Of a stretch of 7,324 nucleotides of DNA, positions 1 to 6,913 are shown piece by piece. Made by a program: the position numbers and the translations under genes. How positions within the stretch are numbered: the stretch's first letter is position 1; each line of letters opens with the position of its first letter. Under the pieces are notes generated by a model that did no database searches, was not told the origin of the DNA, and saw only the letters and a list, made by a program, of their open reading frames with translations. Source of the DNA: Ignavibacteriales bacterium (lineage in GTDB: Bacteria; Bacteroidota; Ignavibacteria; Ignavibacteriales; Melioribacteraceae); contig JAGVBL010000284.1 of assembly GCA_020059785.1 (NCBI GenBank), forward strand, positions 1 through 7,324, in the 5' to 3' direction.

Positions 1-30
1 AAAGTAAAATTTTTTAAAGAATAGCACGCG

Positions 31-70
31 GATAAAACCTGATTTAAACGGATTTACGCAGATTTTTTAT
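31..70. repeat. Degenerate 10-bp tandem repeat, four units
   Basis: Four consecutive decamers align without gaps: GATAAAACCT, GATTTAAACG, GATTTACGCA and GATTTTTTAT. All begin with GAT, and the preceding ten bases end in the similar ACGCG. The period is close to one helical turn. From memory, similar runs of (A)CGCGGATTTA-like units are scattered between genes in Bacteroidota-type genomes, but I could not check this. The function is unknown. It could be a degenerate dispersed repeat or a nucleoid-protein site. Confidence 0.5.
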
Positions 71-80
71 TTGAACAATT

Positions 81-97
81 ACTTTTGAGACAGCCTC
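81..97. repeat. Possible insertion-sequence terminal repeat remnant
   Basis: Read on the minus strand this stretch is GAGGCTGTCTCAAAAGT, which resembles the outer end of several transposon families as I recall them (GAGRCTGTCTCAAAA-like tips, IS1182-like). If so, the outer edge is at 97 and the element body would extend leftwards, out of the window. No partner repeat, target duplication or transposase is visible here, so this is at best a solo end or the edge of an element that begins upstream. The stretch also contains TACTTTTG, which fits the Bacteroidota -7 promoter pattern TAnnTTTG, but no -33 element is correctly spaced from it. Confidence 0.25.
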
Positions 98-170
98 TTA
101 GTTTGTTATATAAAATTGGTTAATTCAAATGGAAAAATACTTTATGAATAATCTCTAATATGGGGGTCTA

Positions 171-2423
171 ATGAAACCACTTAAAAATTTATTCCTGATA
201 TTTTTTGTTCTATTCAATCTTTCTCTTATTGCCCAGCAAGAGGATAAATCACTTTTAAATCTCGACCGCATTTTTAAGAACTACGAATTTTTTGGTGACC
301 GTTTCGGCCCGGCTCGTTGGATTGACGAAGGAAAATATTACACAACAGTTGAAAATTTCGCAGAAGTAAAAGAGGGAAGAGATATAGTTAAGTACGAAAC
401 TGTTTCCGGTAAAAAAGAAGTAATGGTCTCTGCAAAACTATTAACACCGGAAGGAAAAGATAAGCCGTTATCTATTAGCGATTATATATGGTCGCCGGAT
501 AGAAAGATGCTAATGATCTTTACTAACACTTCACGTGTGTGGCGTTATAATACTAAAGGCGATTACTGGGTGCTGAACCTGGAAACTAATCAGCTTAGAA
601 AATTGGGCGGCAATGCTAATCCTTCAACACTTATGTTTGCAAAATTTTCTCCCGATAACAAGAAAGTTGCTTATGTAAGAGAACATAATATCTATGTCGA
701 AAATCTTTCTGATGGTAAAATTACCCAGCTTACATTCGATGGATCGGATACAATTATCAACGGAACATTCGATTGGGTTTACGAGGAGGAATTTGATTGC
801 CGCGATGGTTTTAGGTGGAGCCCCGATAGCAAACAGATTGCATACTGGCAGCTCGATGCTTCCGGTATCGGTGTTCATTACATGATTAATAATACCGATT
901 CGCTCTATGCTAAAATAATTCCCGTTCAGTATCCAAAAGTAGGTACACAAAATTCATCTGCGAAAGTCGGCGTTATTAATGCCGATGGCGGCGAAACAGT
1001 CTGGATGAAAACAAGCGGTGACCCGCGCAATAATTACATACCGCGGATGGATTGGCATGATTCTTCAAAAGAAATATGGTTCCAGTATTTCAACCGCGCT
1101 CAAACACAGGTAGAAATTTTTCTGGGTGATGTAAAGACGGGTGAAATAAAATCAATTTTAAAAGAAGAAGATAATGTTTGGATTGACGTTGTTGATGATA
1201 TGCGCTGGCTCAATAAAGGAAAAGAATTTACATGGATTAGCGAACGCGACGGATGGCGCCATATATATCTAATATCTAAAGACGGAAAGAAAGTTCAGCT
1301 TATTACCCCGGGTAATTTTGATGTTATTGATATTCAGAAAATCGACGACAAAAAAGGATGGATCTATTACCGGTCATCTCCCGATAATGCTACTCAACGT
1401 TACCTTTATAGAGTTTCACTTGATGGAAAAGGAAAAATCGAAAAATTAACTCCCCCAAAAATTACCGGTGTTAACTCGTATCAGGTGTCTGATGGGGCTA
1501 ATTATGCAATTCATAATAACTCAACGTTTGATAGCCCCTCAACAATCAATCTTATTGAATTACCATCTCATAAAGTTGTAAGAACTCTTGTTGAGAATAA
1601 ATCTTATAAAGAAAAAGTTGATGCACTAAAACGGCTGCCTACAGAATTTTTCAAAGTTGATATCGGAAATAATATTGTGCTCGACGGATGGATGATGAAG
1701 CCCCCCGATTTTGATCCGGCTAAAAAATATCCGGTATTGTATTACTTATACGGAGAGCCGGCAGCGCAGACGGTTCTCGACCAATTTTTTGGCACTCAAT
1801 ATTTGTGGCATCTTATGTTAGCACAGCAAGGATATATTATAATAAGCGTTGATAACAGGGGAACTCCCGCGCCAAAAGGAAAGGAATTCAGAAAATCGCT
1901 TTACAAAAAAGTTGGGACTGTTACATCGCAAGATCAAGCGGAAGCAATGAAGGCAATAATTAATAAGTATAGTTTTATTGATCCGTTTCGAATTGCTGTT
2001 TGGGGATGGAGCGGAGGCGGTGTTTCAACTCTTAACCTGATGTTCAGATATCCTGAATTATTCCAGACGGGACTTGCAGTTGCTGCTGTAAGTGATGAAC
2101 GTTTATACGATACAATCTATTCCGAACGTTATATGGGATTAATTACCGAGAATGAAGAAGGATACAAAGAGAGTGCAGCAATTACATTTGCTCATCAATT
2201 AAAAGGTAATTTACTCATGGTTCACGGTACCGGCGATGATAATGTTCATTACCAGAACATGGAATTACTTATCAATGAACTGGTAAAACACAATAAACAT
2301 TTTACAATGATGGCGTATCCCAATCGTTCACATGGTATTTACGAAGGTGAGGGTACTACAATTCATTTGTATACATTACTAACAAAATATTTGAATGATA
2401 ATACTCCGGCTGGAGGAAAATAA
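171..2423 (+). CDS. Exported dipeptidyl peptidase IV-like serine peptidase (family S9B)
   Basis: This is a 750-residue prolyl dipeptidyl peptidase, predicted to release N-terminal Xaa-Pro dipeptides from peptides outside the cytoplasm. Residues 1-23 form a signal peptide (Lys-rich start, Phe/Leu core, then IAQQ). A beta-propeller covers about 70-490 and contains the DWVYEEEF motif, whose E206 and E207 match the N-terminus-binding glutamate pair of DPP IV. The alpha/beta hydrolase domain covers about 500-750. Its catalytic triad is S614 (GWSGGG), D689 (HGTGDDNVH) and H721 (NRSHGIYEG), with Y527 in YLYGEP as the probable oxyanion tyrosine. The spacing is close to human DPP IV. The S+1 residue is Gly rather than the Tyr of human DPP4. 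Length is normal for the family and no key residue is missing. The ATG follows a GGGGGT stretch 4 bases upstream. A TAAAATTG at 111-118 is a weak promoter candidate. I cannot separate dipeptidyl from related tripeptidyl S9B activity by sequence alone. Confidence 0.95.
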   Translation: MKPLKNLFLIFFVLFNLSLIAQQEDKSLLNLDRIFKNYEFFGDRFGPARWIDEGKYYTTVENFAEVKEGRDIVKYETVSGKKEVMVSAKLLTPEGKDKPLSISDYIWSPDRKMLMIFTNTSRVWRYNTKGDYWVLNLETNQLRKLGGNANPSTLMFAKFSPDNKKVAYVREHNIYVENLSDGKITQLTFDGSDTIINGTFDWVYEEEFDCRDGFRWSPDSKQIAYWQLDASGIGVHYMINNTDSLYAKIIPVQYPKVGTQNSSAKVGVINADGGETVWMKTSGDPRNNYIPRMDWHDSSKEIWFQYFNRAQTQVEIFLGDVKTGEIKSILKEEDNVWIDVVDDMRWLNKGKEFTWISERDGWRHIYLISKDGKKVQLITPGNFDVIDIQKIDDKKGWIYYRSSPDNATQRYLYRVSLDGKGKIEKLTPPKITGVNSYQVSDGANYAIHNNSTFDSPSTINLIELPSHKVVRTLVENKSYKEKVDALKRLPTEFFKVDIGNNIVLDGWMMKPPDFDPAKKYPVLYYLYGEPAAQTVLDQFFGTQYLWHLMLAQQGYIIISVDNRGTPAPKGKEFRKSLYKKVGTVTSQDQAEAMKAIINKYSFIDPFRIAVWGWSGGGVSTLNLMFRYPELFQTGLAVAAVSDERLYDTIYSERYMGLITENEEGYKESAAITFAHQLKGNLLMVHGTGDDNVHYQNMELLINELVKHNKHFTMMAYPNRSHGIYEGEGTTIHLYTLLTKYLNDNTPAGGK

Positions 2424-2531
2424 TTTATTACTCTGTGCTCTTTGAGTTTACTCTGCGATACCGGTTATGGACCGATAACTCTGGTTGAATAATTACGTGT
2501 CCGGTGTTAAACTCAAAGAGCGAATTTATTA
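2422..2531. mobile_element. Putative MITE-like element with 9-bp target duplication
   Basis: A 14-bp perfect inverted repeat, GCTCTTTGAGTTTA at 2437-2450 and its complement at 2508-2521, encloses 57 bp with no open frame. The unit is flanked by identical 9-bp direct repeats AATTTATTA at 2422-2430 and 2523-2531. The left copy overlaps the peptidase stop codon, and the right copy ends just before the GGAG ribosome binding site of the next gene. Removing the element (2431-2522) with one direct repeat leaves a 19-bp spacer between the two genes, as expected for an ancestral operon. The left inverted repeat starts six bases inside the left direct repeat and the right one ends one base inside the right, so the ends are not symmetrical. 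A TTACTCTG word occurs twice inside the left half. The alternative is a simple intergenic hairpin with chance AT-rich direct repeats. Confidence 0.45.
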
Positions 2532-2543
2532 TCGGAGAATATA

Positions 2544-5462
2544 ATGAGAAAATCTCTTGTGCTCTTTCTATTACTATCCTCTTTTATTCTATCACAAACT
2601 AAAATTGCTCTTCTCGACCTTAATAATTCATTTAATAAAAACAGCGAATTACAATCAGCAATTAAATTTCTAGAACAAACAGAAGAATTTAAACCTACAC
2701 TCCTGAAAAAAAATGACATTCTCCATTCTCAATTCTCAATTCTCAATTATAGGTTGTTGTGGCTTCATCGTGCCGACTCCACCCAATTTACTTCGGAAGA
2801 AACCGATCCTCGTGTTATCTCTAAAATAAAACAATATGTGAACGAAGGAGGGAAATTATTTTTAACTCTTGATGCAGTTAAGTACCTGAACATTCTCGGT
2901 TTCGAAACTGAAACTCCCACCGTTCAATATGTAGATGCAATTGATGATGGTTACGGAAGAAAGCTCGGACTTCATTCATTTAGAATGCACCCGGTCTTTA
3001 ATGGATTGAACGGAGGTGCTTACATATTCAACCCGACAGTTGATATGAAAACGCGACAGATCGGATTCTTTGGTTCATCAATTCCACAAAACGGAAAAGT
3101 TGTTGCTGTCGATTGGTCGTATATAACATTAAAAGAAGATTCTAAACTCGTAATTGAATACAGCATCGGTAAAGGAACCGTATTAGCTGTTGGAGCTTAT
3201 ACACATTATTCAATACCTAATAACAGTCGCCAACATCTGGAAATGTTTACTAATAATTGTCTGGATTATCTTTCCGGAAAGTTTGATACACGTATAAAAT
3301 ATTATTGGAATTATAAAACGAACAATGTGTTGGAATTCTCAATTCCGAATTCTCAATTCTCAATTAGTGATAATGATAAATCAAAACCATGGAATACTAA
3401 AAGCGAAATATTACTTCTCACCAATCAATTTGCATCCGATAATTTCTGGAATGTAGCCGGTGAGCGGATGCTTGTTATGGGAAAAGAAAAAGGCGGTATA
3501 GACGAGATCTGGGCGCATCCATTTATGGCTCTACGGGATTATGAGGTTGGAATTCAATTTTCCTTTAATGATTCTGTTTACTGGCTTAATGTTGAACGTC
3601 CGCAAATAGAAGTTAGACCTGAATCATTTACGCGGATTTATAAATTCAACAGAGCATATTTAACGGAAATCGTAACATCATCGAAAGATAAGCCCTCTGC
3701 CGTTGTTCATTATGAGTACCGCGGTGTCTATCCGGCAAAGCTCGTAGTCAAGTTTAAAAGTAACATGCGTTTCATGTGGCCTTACTCCGAAAAGGTTTTC
3801 AATTCTATTGAATATGCATGGGACGAAAGCTCAAATAATTTTGTGATAACGGAAGAGAGTGGAGACCATGCTGTTTGTGTTGGTGCCAATAGAAAACCTG
3901 AGCAGAGAGCTATAGGTCGATATACAAATTTTGAAAAAAAAGATTCGGTATATAAGGGAACAACTACAAATGAATTTTCAGTTGCTGCTGTTGCACAGTA
4001 TAACCTTGATATGAATGATAACCTCGACATAGTAATTGCTGCAACGAACGAGGGGGTAGAAACAACACGCCGTTTCTTCAGGGATGCAGTTATTAATCCC
4101 GAAAAATTATTTGTTGATACTTACGAATATTATAGAGAGTTCTTGAATCGATCATTAAAAATTACAACACCTGATAAAGATTTTAATGAAGGATATTTAT
4201 GGTCGTTACTGGGAACTGACAGGTTTTTTGTAAATACTCCGGGAATTGGCAAGGCACTTGTTGCCGGTTACTCAACTACCGCAAAAGGATGGAATGGCGG
4301 ACATAAAGTAAACGGACGTCCCGGTTATGCATGGTATTTTGGTAGAGATGCTGTGTGGAGTTCGTTCGCACTTCTTGATTACGGCGACTTTGAAAAAGTA
4401 AAATCACAATTACAGTTCTTTAATAAATATCAGGATCTTAACGGAAAAATTTTTCACGAGTTAACAACATCCGGCGCGGTTCATTACGATGCTTCGGATG
4501 CAACACCGCTCTACATAATTCTTGCCGGCAGATATTTGCTTCATAGCGGGGATATTGAGTTTATTAAAGAAACCTGGACTAACATTAAAAAAGCAATTGA
4601 CTTCTGTTTTTCGACTGATACCGATAAAGATCATCTGATCGAAAATACAAATGTAGGTCACGGATGGGTTGAAGGAGGCGGATTATATACTGCTCATACC
4701 GAAGTCTATCTTGCCGCTTGCTGGGCAGAAGCTTTAAGGATGGCTTCGATTATGGCGGAGAGATTAATGTATAGTGAAGAATGTAAAATGTATAATGATG
4801 AGTATGTGATTGTTAAAAAAATTATTAATGAAGAATTCTGGAATGAGGGAAATAAGTTCTTAAGTTTTTCGAAATTGAAAGACGGGAAATTTAATCCTGA
4901 GAAAACAGTTCTTGCAGCTGTTCCGGTCTATTTTGATATGCTCGATTACAGCAAAGCACAAAATGTAATTGATGATTATGCAGAAAATTATTTTTCAGCC
5001 GACTGGGGCGTTAGAATTTTACGTGATGATTCGCCGATTTATAATCCGCGCGGTTATCACACAGGTTCTGTATGGCCTCTTTTTACCGGCTGGAGCGCAT
5101 TAGCGGAATTCAAATATGGAAATTCTCTCCAGGGATTTACTCATATGATGAATAATCTGCTTGTATATAAAAACTGGCAGCTCGGTTTTATTGAAGAAGT
5201 TCTGCATGGATCTGAATACCGTCCTTCGGGAGTTTGCTCGCATCAATGCTGGAGCCAAACAATGGTTCTTCAACCGGCAATAGAGGGAATGCTTGGTTTA
5301 AAAGTTGATGCATTGAATAACCAAATTATTTTATCTCCAAGATTTCCAGCTGATTGGAGCTTTGCAAAAATTGAAAGAATAAGAATTAATGATAGCTTAA
5401 TAGATTGTGAAATGAATAGAGAAACCGGTAAGACAGTTTTTACTTTTCAACAAATTCATTAA
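2544..5462 (+). CDS. Exported six-hairpin glycosidase, amylo-alpha-1,6-glucosidase-like, with GATase-like N-terminal domain
   Basis: This 972-residue protein has a signal peptide (1-18). A Rossmann/GATase-like domain follows (about 19-245: KIALLDL start, YVNEGGKLFLT strand, GKGTVLAVGAYTHY near its end), then a beta-sandwich linker (about 280-530) and an (alpha/alpha)6 barrel (about 545-930). The barrel shows the GDE_C-like signatures WYFGRDA (D602), DASDATPLYI (649-658), HGWVEGGG with E710 as possible catalytic acid, HTGSVWP (839-845) and FIEEVLHG (E884/E885, possible base). It probably hydrolyses alpha-1,6 or related glucosidic bonds in oligosaccharides outside the cytoplasm; the exact substrate is not readable. 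The ATG has GGAG 6 bases upstream. Two heptamer arrays lie within the gene (residues about 58-69 and 264-274). The reading frame stops at QQIH, but a fitting C-terminal beta domain continues in the -1 frame to 5872, so this protein appears truncated by a frameshift or is extended by slippage. Confidence 0.85.
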   Translation: MRKSLVLFLLLSSFILSQTKIALLDLNNSFNKNSELQSAIKFLEQTEEFKPTLLKKNDILHSQFSILNYRLLWLHRADSTQFTSEETDPRVISKIKQYVNEGGKLFLTLDAVKYLNILGFETETPTVQYVDAIDDGYGRKLGLHSFRMHPVFNGLNGGAYIFNPTVDMKTRQIGFFGSSIPQNGKVVAVDWSYITLKEDSKLVIEYSIGKGTVLAVGAYTHYSIPNNSRQHLEMFTNNCLDYLSGKFDTRIKYYWNYKTNNVLEFSIPNSQFSISDNDKSKPWNTKSEILLLTNQFASDNFWNVAGERMLVMGKEKGGIDEIWAHPFMALRDYEVGIQFSFNDSVYWLNVERPQIEVRPESFTRIYKFNRAYLTEIVTSSKDKPSAVVHYEYRGVYPAKLVVKFKSNMRFMWPYSEKVFNSIEYAWDESSNNFVITEESGDHAVCVGANRKPEQRAIGRYTNFEKKDSVYKGTTTNEFSVAAVAQYNLDMNDNLDIVIAATNEGVETTRRFFRDAVINPEKLFVDTYEYYREFLNRSLKITTPDKDFNEGYLWSLLGTDRFFVNTPGIGKALVAGYSTTAKGWNGGHKVNGRPGYAWYFGRDAVWSSFALLDYGDFEKVKSQLQFFNKYQDLNGKIFHELTTSGAVHYDASDATPLYIILAGRYLLHSGDIEFIKETWTNIKKAIDFCFSTDTDKDHLIENTNVGHGWVEGGGLYTAHTEVYLAACWAEALRMASIMAERLMYSEECKMYNDEYVIVKKIINEEFWNEGNKFLSFSKLKDGKFNPEKTVLAAVPVYFDMLDYSKAQNVIDDYAENYFSADWGVRILRDDSPIYNPRGYHTGSVWPLFTGWSALAEFKYGNSLQGFTHMMNNLLVYKNWQLGFIEEVLHGSEYRPSGVCSHQCWSQTMVLQPAIEGMLGLKVDALNNQIILSPRFPADWSFAKIERIRINDSLIDCEMNRETGKTVFTFQQIH
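2717..2748. repeat. Heptanucleotide tandem repeat inside the glycosidase gene, array 1
   Basis: Four 7-bp units in a row: CATTCTC, CATTCTC, AATTCTC, AATTCTC, followed by a partial AATT. They encode the low-complexity stretch ILHSQFSILN around residues 59-68, within the GATase-like domain. The unit length is not a multiple of three, so a change of one unit would shift the frame. The same unit occurs again at 3334-3365. This resembles the short tandemly repeated heptamers known from cyanobacteria and some Bacteroidota. Confidence 0.7.
3334..3365. repeat. Heptanucleotide tandem repeat inside the glycosidase gene, array 2
   Basis: Units AATTCTC, AATTCCG, AATTCTC, AATTCTC and a partial AATT. They encode EFSIPNSQFSI at residues 264-274, close to the HSQFSIL peptide made by array 1. 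The position falls between the GATase-like domain and the following beta-sandwich, where an insertion would be tolerated as a linker. Arrays 1 and 2 each span 32 bp and share the same unit and register. Confidence 0.7.
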
Positions 5463-5872
5463 CTCCTATACAGATTAACTTCAATCCGGAATTTCCTCTT
5501 GGAACAAGAATATTAAATGTGTCAATCAATAATCATCCAATATTATTTAAGCGAGCTGATGATAAAGCAATCAGCGTTATATTTACATTGAATCAAAAAG
5601 CCGTTATAGAAATAAACAATGAGGATGGAATTGCAATGTTGCCCAATGTTGTTTTACCAAAACCTAATTATACTTCTGAGGGATTGAGAATTTTAAATGA
5701 AAGAATAGACGGGAATCAATTCATTGTAGCTATTCAGGGATTAAATGGAAGCAGCGGGAAAATAAATTTATGGAATAAAGGGAAAATAGAAACTCTGAAC
5801 GTCGAATTTAACAACAGTAATAAAAAATATGTTGACAAGGTAATTAAGTTTAACATTTATGAAAGGAATTAA
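5447..5872 (+). pseudogene. C-terminal beta domain of the preceding glycosidase, in the -1 frame
   Basis: This frame is open from 5432 to the stop at 5870-5872 and overlaps the end of the glycosidase frame. Joined at TTT 5445-5447, the protein reads TVFTF then STNSLTPIQINF and NPEFPLGTRI, the usual layout of the C-terminal beta-sandwich behind six-hairpin glycosidases. The repaired protein would be about 1,109 residues. The only standard start codon in this frame near its beginning is GTG at 5519, which would give 117 residues. It lacks a well-placed ribosome binding site and would cut into the first strands of the domain. The segment has alternating beta-strand-like stretches, no signal peptide and no catalytic motif. 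Whether the shift is a real mutation, a one-base error in a T run (5437-5441 or 5444-5447) or translational slippage cannot be decided here. The stop lies 2 bp before the phosphatase ATG. Confidence 0.7.
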
Positions 5873-5874
5873 AA

Positions 5875-6855
5875 ATGGAGGGGTACGATTTAAATCAATT
5901 AAAATCTCAACTCGTATGGCGCAAAAATAAAATACAGGAAGCTTTATCCGGCCATATTGTTCCTATGCATCTTGTCAATTTACTTAAAGAAGTTGATTCA
6001 GCACTCGAACGGATTGATAACGGAACTTATGGTATTTGTGTTGTCTGTAACGACCCGATTGAACAAGACAGGTTGCTTGTAGATCCACTCATAAAAGTCT
6101 GCCTCGATCACCTTACTAACAACCAGCAAAAGGAACTGGAAGATGATCTTGTAGTTGCAAACAGCATTCAGAAAGCGATGCTTCCTAAAAACGACCAGCA
6201 ATTAAATGGTTATGAAATTTATTATCATTACGATGCTGCGGGTGTAGTTAGCGGCGATTATTGCGATATTATTGATGCCGGCAGCAGCAGTGATGCTCTA
6301 TATGTTGTTCTTGGTGATGTCTCGGGAAAAGGAATAGCAGCGTCTATGCTGATGACTCACTTGCGGGCAATGTTTCAAAGTCTTGTTCCACTCGGATTGT
6401 CAATATCTCATTTAATGGCAAAAGCAAGCCGGTTGTTGTGTGAAAGCACCTCTTCAACTCATTACGCTACTTTGCTTATTGTTAAAGCGGAAAAAAACGG
6501 TTCCATAGAAATATGTAATGCCGGTCATTGTCTTCCGCTTTATGTTAATAATTACGGTATTAAAAAAATTGAATCGAACGGTATGCCGATAGGAATTTTC
6601 TGTGAATCGGAATACGGTTTAACATCATTAAATCTGGATAAAAATGATATGCTGATTTTATATTCCGATGGTTTAACAGAAGCTACAAAAAAAGATGAAA
6701 TGTTTGGAACAGAAAGGCTGGAGGCATTTGCAAAAGACAATAGTGAATTATCACCCAAAAACTTTATTGATAAATTATTAGTTGAACTGAAAAATTTTTT
6801 AGGTGATATACCAAGAAGCGACGATTTAACGTTGATGGTTATTAAACGAAAATAA
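5875..6855 (+). CDS. PP2C/SpoIIE-family Ser/Thr phosphatase with N-terminal TraR/DksA-type zinc finger
   Basis: This 326-residue cytoplasmic protein has no signal peptide or membrane segment. Residues 5-50 are helical and lead into ALERIDNGTYGIC, typical of TraR/DksA proteins. The finger uses C55, C58, C76 and H79, so the last ligand is His instead of the usual Cys. A helix at 88-105 (NSIQKAMLPK) is the standard linker in front of RsbU/SpoIIE phosphatase domains. The PP2C domain follows with SGDY (D128), GDVSGKG (D148), NAGH, GMPIG, LYSDGLTEA (D265) and RSDDLTL (D316/D317), so all metal-binding aspartates are present. Such phosphatases usually dephosphorylate an anti-sigma-factor antagonist in partner switching, but no STAS or HPK gene is in the window. 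The ATG at 5875 has AAAGGA about 8 bases upstream and lies 2 bp after the preceding stop, suggesting coupled expression. It lacks PAS, GAF or receiver sensor domains; the zinc finger takes that place. Confidence 0.92.
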   Translation: MEGYDLNQLKSQLVWRKNKIQEALSGHIVPMHLVNLLKEVDSALERIDNGTYGICVVCNDPIEQDRLLVDPLIKVCLDHLTNNQQKELEDDLVVANSIQKAMLPKNDQQLNGYEIYYHYDAAGVVSGDYCDIIDAGSSSDALYVVLGDVSGKGIAASMLMTHLRAMFQSLVPLGLSISHLMAKASRLLCESTSSTHYATLLIVKAEKNGSIEICNAGHCLPLYVNNYGIKKIESNGMPIGIFCESEYGLTSLNLDKNDMLILYSDGLTEATKKDEMFGTERLEAFAKDNSELSPKNFIDKLLVELKNFLGDIPRSDDLTLMVIKRK

Positions 6856-6856
6856 A

Positions 6857-6900
6857 TAATTGGGCGGCATTACAATTAATTTTCATATTTGCCCCAATTA
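6857..6900. terminator. Hairpin after the phosphatase gene, possible terminator
   Basis: TAATTGG at 6857-6863 pairs with CCAATTA at 6894-6900. After a two-base bulge (GC, 6864-6865), GGCA at 6866-6869 pairs with TGCC at 6890-6893, leaving a 20-base loop. ATTTT follows on the right and AAATAAA precedes on the left, so it could act in either direction. The loop is long and the T tract short, so strength is uncertain. It ends only 13 bp before the next ATG. Confidence 0.35.
6859..6891 (+). promoter_or_regulatory. Possible Bacteroidota-type promoter for the thioesterase gene
   Basis: ATTG at 6859-6862 and CATATTTG at 6884-6891 are separated by 21 bases. They resemble the -33 (TTTG) and -7 (TAnnTTTG) elements of Bacteroidota with one mismatch each. 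Transcription would begin near 6898, about 16 bases before the ATG at 6914. The site overlaps the hairpin at 6857-6900, so the two readings compete. Such short patterns arise often by chance in AT-rich DNA. Confidence 0.25.
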
Positions 6901-6913
6901 ATTTTGAGAGACT

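Noticed and set aside
1..24. Open codons KVKFFKE followed by TAG could be the end of an upstream gene
   Set aside because: Seven codons at the window edge carry no information; the frame may be random.
1998..2022. GWSGGG at the peptidase nucleophile instead of the GWSYGG of human DPP4
   Set aside because: From memory, Gly after the catalytic Ser is common in bacterial S9B members, so it is not an anomaly.
3626..3642. TTTACGCGGATTTATAA inside the glycosidase gene resembles the decamer repeat at 31-70
   Set aside because: It is a single unit encoding an ordinary stretch (FTRIYK), so chance is the simplest explanation.
3782..4030. Minus-strand open frame of 82 codons, plus similar antisense frames at 624-950, 2513-2719, 4461-4661, 5998-6201 and 6552-6758
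   Set aside because: All lie opposite well-supported coding sequence, show no recognisable domain and have no convincing start context.
5436..5450. A canonical X-XXY-YYZ slippery heptamer for programmed -1 frameshifting
   Set aside because: The in-frame codons GTT TTT ACT TTT CAA do not form such a heptamer, and I saw no clear downstream stem. Slippage on T-TTT remains possible but is not supported by a known signal.
5519..5872. An independent 117-residue hypothetical gene starting at GTG 5519
   Set aside because: No suitable ribosome binding site precedes the GTG, and the frame is open well upstream with residues that fit the glycosidase tail. It reads better as part of the preceding protein.
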